Positions 59,645 through 64,000 of a stretch of 64,000 bases of DNA are shown in pieces. Under the pieces are notes generated by a model, which searched no databases, was not told where the DNA came from, and worked only from the letters and a program-made list of their open reading frames with translations. This stretch comes from Lingula anatina (lineage: Eukaryota > Brachiopoda > Lingulata > Lingulida > Lingulidae), in assembly GCF_001039355.2 (NCBI RefSeq), contig NW_019775114.1, positions 342,225 through 406,224 of the forward strand, in the 5' to 3' direction. Every line of letters starts with the position of its first letter. Within the stretch, counting starts at the first letter, position 1. The position numbers and the translations under genes are program-made.

Positions 59645-62600
59645 CTGTACATTGATGGTAAAAAAGAATTACTATAAAAAGGCCTTGAAATGAACCAAGG
59701 CAGAGCTACCAATTATTTTTCTTGAGAAGGTTAATTGAAAATGTCACTTCAGTTTTATCCATTGAAAGCACTGGCTGAAAAGTTTTTGAACACATTTGTC
59801 ACAAAACTCCTATTGTATCACTTTTTTGTCTTGTTTATATTGTGATTCAACTCATATTTATCATACTATTCCTTCCTTTAACATTGCTAAGGTATTGTGA
59901 AACTGCAAAAGTTGTTCTTTCAGATTTCTATTTTTGTAGTATGTGATAGCTGATAGAATGGTTGTTTGATGAAATATTTCAAATTATTAATGTCTACAGA
60001 ATATGGTCTCAGCACAAGTCTTATGACAGTGCTTGATTTGTAGCTGAATCATTCTCAATATTTGATTTTCATTTATATTTAGTTCACTGCCTTTATGTAA
60101 TATGAACATCTGTCGTCTTGTCCTTAAAGTCAGGCATCTTTTGTGGATTATCAGATGATAATCACATTTCACCCAACTGCCAGTGATAAGTTCATTAACA
60201 GAGCTGGGGAAGTGTGGATTACAACTAAGGGGGAAATTAGATTCTGTCTATCTGATGACAGTTGGCATGGGTGGGATTACTATCACGCTCTTATATTTTC
60301 AAAAAAAAAAAAAAAAACTTCAAATAACACCTGGCAATAAAATGATGTAAAATGTGAGGGTAGGATTTCAGTTTGCCATTGAATTCAGCCAAAATGATTA
60401 TTTTGATAAAAAAAAAGATAAAAATGATGATGACACAGATGTGATCCCTTCTCCACATTCTCTCTCCATTTTGAGCATTCACTTGTCTCTTAAACTTTTA
60501 AATGAGCTGAATATTTATAGCTGACAGAGACCAAGCAGAGCTATAGATTTCCAGTGGAAAGACTTGTGTTTGCCCAAAGTCTGGAGACCACTGTGGATAT
60601 CATATTTAGCCAGTGGTCAGATTGGGTGGTATTTCCACCAGGACGAACTTAAACTTAAAAGGGCGCATTCCCATAGATTTTAGATCGATCTATCCCTATG
60701 GGGAGTCTCACTAGCTTACTGTCAGATAATCCGGCTTAAATGTCTGTCCCACCTACTTCAAGCTGTAAGGGGGGGGATTAACTTTCGTTCCCTAATCTCT
60801 GGGAATGGGGTCTAAATGCTGTCATCATATCAGCTAAAATGTTTAACATGTGAGGGTTATCTTTTAAGGAGTAACAAAAGTCTTTTTCTGTAGTAGTTGC
60901 CTCCTGATGTAATTAAAAATATTTTCAGTTAAGTTAAAGCAGTTTTGAATGCAACCTTTCAAACTTTGTAATGATTTCCTTTTACTGATTGCAAAGTGCG
61001 TGGAAATTAACATCTGTGAAATATAGAGCTGAGTTATTTAAGGCAGAATTTTTTCAAGTAAAAAAAAAACCTTTACAACACTGCATTCATAAACATTATT
61101 CTAGAGCATTATAGAAGGGGGGGGCACAGAAGGATTAGATATGACCCCTTGGTGGTCTAGTCATAGCCATACAGCCGTCAGAGGTAGTTTGAACTAAGTT
61201 AAGCCTCCACAAGTGTACTGGAAATGCAGCTGAACCTGACCTTTGTATATCAGCAGATATGGGAATGCTTTTCTGGTTATACCAACTCCATTTGGGTACA
61301 AAAGACTGTAACCTTTGCTGGTGTCCCTGATTTTGCCATTAGGAGAAAGTGGGGTTATCCTCAGAGTAATAAATCTCCTGTTTCTATGATCAGGGTATTA
61401 TGAATATAGAGATAGAATGATGTGGGGGGGGGGGGGGGGGGGCTGATCGATATAGTGGCAGTAATGATAGATTTATTCAGAAATTTATTATAAGACCCTA
61501 TTCCTGTAGACATCTTTGGTCTATGTAGAACTATCCAACTCTGTGGAGACTGTGTGCAATGAATTAAACTGAATGACACACCTTCTTTTGTTTCCAATGT
61601 ACTTGTGATATCACCAGCTTTTTTGTACTCTACTTAATGTCAGATATGTTAATCAATTAGCATTCAGCGAGAGTCCCTTTGTCTATGGGAATAGGGCCTA
61701 AGTATTACTTATGATAATGAAGGTGCATAAAATTTTTGAGATATATTTCAGAATTTTCAAAGCAACAGGGCTATATCATAAAAAAAGATTTCAATGTAAC
61801 AAGTTCCCCACTAACCCGGCACTTCCCTGTGAGGGTTCCATTTCCACAAATTAGATTTGACATTAAATAATCAATGAGTTTCAATGCAGCAGACTTTTCA
61901 TTGATTCTCTTCATTTAATTACGCACCGGCATTCAGGAAGATATTCTAGAGTACGACCTTCTGACCTGCTGGTGCATTCTCACCAGGTCTAACTTATAGA
62001 TAAATTAGGCTAAATGACATCACCAGAAATCCAGATTACATGGTCAGTGTAATGATTTAGCTTAGCAAGCACCATCTCAATAAGTCTTAGAACATTTCAA
62101 ATCATGGGAAGTCAACCTTTTCAAACTGTTGTCCTACGTACCTGACGTTGAATTGGCTTTCTAGTTTTATGTTAAAAACTGCATGTAGTCACGTCTACTT
62201 TGAAAGTACATAAACTGCAATGGAAAGGTGATGTTACAGATGTAGACTTTTTAGATTTCATGAGTGGGAAAGAGGTTACTGCATGCTTCTCTTTTTGACT
62301 TCTCTGTGTATGTCAGACTCTTTCTCAAGACATAATGGAGTAATAAAATCCTGTTACAAGTTGGAGCCAAGATCAGCATTTTTTTCATGTCACTTTACAG
62401 GAGAAGTGAAGCATAGAAAATGCTGCCACAGGATCTGCTTCAGGGATAAAGATGTATTCCAACGATTTCCTGTTTTTTTTTTTCCAACCAGAACTTTTCG
62501 TACATTAAAATTTTCTCCTTCTCTCTTCCATCTTTCTTAATCCCTTCTATTTTGTTAACAATAAGTAAATTGTATCTTATTTTTTCTGTTCCTATTCTGA

Positions 62601-63605
62601 GGGGATTCTGACAGACCGACTGACAGACAGACAGACGGACAGATAATTGTACAAGTTTCCTCATCTTACTAGACAATAGAACCAGCGTGTAGTGAATACA
62701 CTGTAGCACTTGTGAAGCCACACTGTACATGCCTGTATTGTAAACTCATGCATTCACATGAAGATGGTAACATTATTAATATTATTTCAGACATGAATTA
62801 ATACACGTCAACCCTGTTATAACACAAAGTGTCAGTTTAGATTGTAGAGTCTTTTATTGATCTGTGTTTTCCATGGACGGTCATATATTTATCAAAATAA
62901 TATTTGAGTTGTGTCAAGCCACCATTAAACCATATCAAGTGTGTGTTTGTGAGATGTTAACACAAAGTGCACATGATGAGGTTTGTGGATTTCCCCCACA
63001 TTAAGCCAGCTGTGGATGATTGATTTTCCAGCTGTAGTAACTGAAGACAGATCAATATTTCATGTTATCTTATCTGAAGTAGGGCTGAATGGAAGGAGGG
63101 GGGAAGAGCAGTTGTTGGAAGATCCACACTTCCTCCCCTAGATCAGACCCCTTCCACTTTCCATTCAAGATTTCTGATAGAGATCTTTTATTTCATGTCA
63201 TTATTCATTTTTTTTTTCAAATTCAGTTATTTCATTTTTGGGGGGTGGGGGGTTAATGGCAGACAAAAGTGGAGAGGAATTTGAACTTATTTATTCCCAT
63301 TTTGTGAAAAGTTAAATACTGTAACAGTACTAAGTGTAAAATCTAAATATTTATCCTTCATTTTTAGCTTCCAAACAGACCTTCTTTCTATGGACCAGAG
63401 TAAGTATACTTCTGTCTGAGTGATTACAGACGTAATGATGTTCTCTCACTTTAATGCTTAATCATTTTTCTCAGTAAATTAATATAAGGTGACTTTCTAG
63501 ACCACTTCTTAGCTGCTGTAATAAGTTGTTTCAGTAAATTATTTCTTAAAAAATTTAATTTTTGGTAAAATAAATGCCTAAATAATCTGTTTTAGAAAAA
63601 ATGAT

Positions 63606-63666
<61 letters not shown>

Positions 63667-63827
63667 ATGTATAATTTTCTCACTGTTATAAATGCCCTCC
63701 TCATCTCTGTGTGCAGGTTTCATGGTGCGATATCACGTGAAGACACGGACAGGCTGCTACACTGTGATGGCTGCTACCTGGTCCGCGAGAGTCAGCGCGC
63801 CCCTGGCACCTACACACTGGCCATCAG
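49374..63827 (+). CDS. CHN: Chimaerin-type RacGAP, N-terminal part (SH2 start), 3' part outside window
   Basis: Exons: start ATG in 49261-49377 (coding 49374-49377) or its duplicate 55820-55936 (coding 55933-55936); 49858-49890 or its duplicate 56406-56438; 58531-58586; 63368-63399; 63717-63827. Phases close exactly and give [19 protein letters not shown], then [60 protein letters not shown]. The VWKSYLYQLQQ leader and the SH2 start with YLVRES (phosphotyrosine-binding Arg in the FLVRES motif) match vertebrate alpha2/beta2-chimaerin. Chimaerins are diacylglycerol-binding Rac GTPase-activating proteins (SH2, C1, RhoGAP); the C1 and GAP exons must lie beyond base 64000. Confidence 0.88.
49595..49800. 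mobile_element. MITE family 2 in chimaerin intron, copy 1
   Basis: Inverted ends GGCTCTGTTGACAACCAAGT and ACTTGTTCTGAACAGGTCC-like, with strongly complementary inner arms GACTAACAGATCC and GGATCTGTTAGTT. TAA precedes the left end. Confidence 0.65.
51306..52169 (-). CDS. J-domain membrane protein A2 (copy of A1)
   Basis: 287 aa, colinear with A1 without indels and with about 13 amino-acid changes, mostly in the N-terminus and the disordered linker (for example EINTAYE to EISAAYE, SDYD to SNND, DENF to DEKF). HPD, the transmembrane helix and the C-terminus are unchanged. Exon acceptor at 52351-52350. An overlapping out-of-frame open frame of 154 codons (52398-51934) is interrupted in copy 1, so I do not treat it as a gene. 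Confidence 0.86.
   Translation of the reverse strand: MAIQCQCGQIASSKLLQMKWKTFVSGVWSCPPWRSLSLGVPRCGKDHYSTLGVPRDATPDQVKAAYFKLSKIYHPDLNKSPNAQEKFTEISAAYEVIGSPLQRQEYDKTLRLYTATARPYYRTQAGSRPSSQTGPDWWTGHSQRSRSNNDPHNSNSRYRTAYRPSGNNFKRYGHQYYEPHDIDYDELWRRIQNKRKKTQNGHVRYDEKFKFSRKQQVEDSINQLALPFFSLCFMLFLICATMTLRMVVAKSMDPNKYISVHDLRNTKVGKDIKYVNIGDVRKRKVKE
52959..53753 (-). CDS. J-domain membrane protein B2 (copy of B1)
   Basis: 264 aa from the ATG at 53753. Relative to B1 it has an in-frame insertion (ATFHG) before the GPSNRG linker, a one-residue shortening in the basic segment after the helix, and scattered substitutions such as KDMSFEE to KDISYEE. The J domain and HPD are intact, so both copies look functional at the protein level. 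Confidence 0.86.
   Translation of the reverse strand: MALVGCKSAQLHRRLLLGRAFIDGASVSQQRHVHLSGSDQARCHYKTLGVSRTATPAQVKAAYYKNSKKYHPDLNKSRDAQRLFTEINSAYEVLGNPIKKKEYDKTLAYQSTFPGQSQQASPRNHQTAGGATFHGPSNRGRRTRGPTPIYRSGKDISYEEYRRIWHQVKFGGEEYDRMREGHHTNDTKYKRGQNMEQDPFQKRAEEQRKTGVVVRVLVFITFLILIFQIHIVTKHKRRIIRHDEKHMIRRRREKTKEVEPVIHI
54128..54170. repeat. (GA)n microsatellite, expanded in copy 2
   Basis: About 21 GA units; the copy 1 equivalent near 47371-47396 is short and interrupted. Confidence 0.95.
55105..55430. mobile_element. MITE family 3, 5'-clipped copy, absent from copy 1
   Basis: Reverse-complement relative of 21178-21518. The right end GTTATTATCCCTTTAA is intact, but the left end starts at CGTATGAGATCTATATTTCA and so lacks about the first 25 bases. 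Copy 1 has AATATTAAGTTC at the same place. A clipped end suggests partial excision or a deletion rather than a simple empty site. Confidence 0.7.
55820..55936 (+). CDS. CHN: Chimaerin exon with start codon, copy 2
   Basis: About four substitutions from copy 1 over the exon, with ATG and donor preserved (ATG 55933-55935). Followed by the 33-nt exon 56406-56438, which differs by one synonymous change (TAC to TAT). It is nearer to the downstream exons, so it may be the expressed start if the duplication is real. Confidence 0.75.
56144..56348. mobile_element. MITE family 2 in chimaerin intron, copy 2
   Basis: Same insertion as 49595-49800, so it predates the duplication or allele split. Inner arms ACTAACAGATCCGGGG and CACGGATCTGTTAGT. 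Confidence 0.65.
56439..58530 (+). other. Chimaerin intron
   Basis: Contains a poly-C tract (about 56658-56680), a LINE scrap at 57180-57275 and a short TA run. No other exon recognised. Confidence 0.6.
57180..57275 (-). mobile_element. LINE reverse-transcriptase scrap
   Basis: The minus strand reads [17 protein letters not shown], the RT block GVRQGCxLSPxLFN of non-LTR retrotransposons. About 90 bp remain, broken on both sides. Confidence 0.75.
58531..58586 (+). CDS. CHN: Chimaerin exon between leader and SH2
   Basis: Acceptor TTATTTCAG, donor CAG|GTGGGT. Encodes [19 protein letters not shown] across the junction; phase 1 to 0. Confidence 0.85.
59558..59644. repeat. (GT)n(GA)n compound microsatellite
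   Basis: About 31 GT units followed by about 12 GA units. Confidence 0.97.
60659..60812. mobile_element. TTA-target MITE family 1, internally deleted copy f
   Basis: Left half GGGCGCATTCCCATAGATTT followed by the TCGATCTATC core and CTGTAAGGGGGGG. The right subterminal part is missing, and it ends AATCTCTGGGAATGGGGTC, then TAA. Confidence 0.75.
61494..61698. mobile_element. TTA-target MITE family 1, diverged copy g (205 bp)
   Basis: Flanked by TAA on both sides (61491-61493, 61699-61701). Ends GACCCTATTCCTGTAGAC and GTCTATGGGAATAGGGCC are inverted. The interior keeps only scattered similarity to the family, so it is old or a sister subfamily. Confidence 0.6.
63368..63399 (+). CDS. CHN: Short chimaerin exon preceding SH2
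   Basis: 32 nt, acceptor TTTTTAG, donor GTAAGT. Encodes [10 protein letters not shown] plus two bases of Glu. Equivalent to the NRPKYYGRE stretch of vertebrate chimaerins. Confidence 0.8.
63606..63665. repeat. (TC)n microsatellite next to an SH2 exon acceptor
   Basis: About 30 TC units, one interruption, starting 52-111 bases before the acceptor. Confidence 0.96.
63717..63827 (+). CDS. CHN: Chimaerin exon, first half of SH2 domain
   Basis: Encodes [20 protein letters not shown] and [17 protein letters not shown]. The SH2 alpha-A helix and beta-B strand with the phosphotyrosine-binding Arg are intact. Acceptor TGTGCAG after a long TC microsatellite (63606-63665); donor AG|GTAACG. The domain continues outside the window. 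Confidence 0.9.
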
Positions 63828-64000
63828 GTAACGCACAACGTTGTTTATTTTTGTTAACTTTTCTTTAGAAAAATTAAATATTTGTCTAAAAAAGTTTGCT
63901 GGAGTGTCCATTCTATATGCTTATAACATTACAATATATTTTAAGCCGAAGCTAGTACATATTGTCTAAATAAAGACATTGAGCTTTAATTATCAATAAT

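Larger units (their letters stand above)
58587..63367 (+). other. Chimaerin intron, 4.8 kb
   Basis: Holds two family 1 MITEs and a long GT/GA microsatellite. No further exon recognised; the expected next coding block appears at 63368. Confidence 0.6.

Noticed and set aside
1-64000. tRNA, rRNA or snRNA genes
   Set aside because: I saw no convincing A/B box pairs, cloverleaf or conserved rRNA segments. A dedicated covariance-model scan would be needed to exclude diverged copies.

Overview
The window is genomic DNA from a metazoan. Genes are split by GT-AG introns of 0.1 to 5 kb, the background is AT-rich, and microsatellites, homopolymer tracts and small transposons are abundant. The gene families (IGSF9/Turtle, CD225/dispanin, DNAJ, chimaerin) are animal families. 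The overall look (high polymorphism, many MITEs, no Alu- or L1-like repeats) suggests a marine invertebrate, perhaps an invertebrate deuterostome or a lophotrochozoan. I cannot name the species from sequence alone.

Layout. (1) About 1-16.3 kb, plus strand: the 3' two thirds of an IGSF9/Turtle-type cell-adhesion receptor gene (two Ig domains, two FN3 domains, one transmembrane segment, a 900-residue disordered tail). Its splice phases close exactly from 1050 to the stop at 15926-15928. (2) 16.3-20.4 kb: 3'UTR and intergenic DNA with a 412-base assembly gap. (3) 20.4-26.2 kb, minus strand: two tandem three-exon CD225 (IFITM-like) genes with proline-rich N-termini. (4) 26.2-43.4 kb: a gene-poor stretch with three LINE remnants, nested foldback elements, hAT-like and TTA-target MITEs, and microsatellites. 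(5) 43.4-56.65 kb: two copies of one about 6.6 kb segment. Each holds two minus-strand J-domain membrane-protein genes (A and B) and, head to head with them, the first exons of a plus-strand chimaerin gene. (6) 56.4-64 kb: further chimaerin exons, ending inside the SH2 domain; the gene runs off the right edge.

Two themes cut across the genes. First, both direct duplications (9.4-12.9 kb and 43.4-56.65 kb) have a single N at or beside the junction, and each N lies exactly where the other copy enters a poly-C tract. This is what unmerged haplotypes or a collapsed contig join would look like, although the larger duplication is divergent enough that a true tandem duplication remains possible. Second, the paired copies act as natural empty/filled-site experiments. 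One carries a 546-bp foldback element and another a 140-bp foldback element that are cleanly absent from the partner, which exposes the target-site duplications. A recurring about 215-bp MITE family with inner GATCGATC palindromes and a TTA/TAA target site occurs seven times.

The most interesting gene-level signal is a phase-compatible candidate alternative exon in the IGSF9-like gene (3269-3576). It would give a short isoform ending in a basic segment, a leucine-rich hydrophobic stretch and a cysteine-rich tail.
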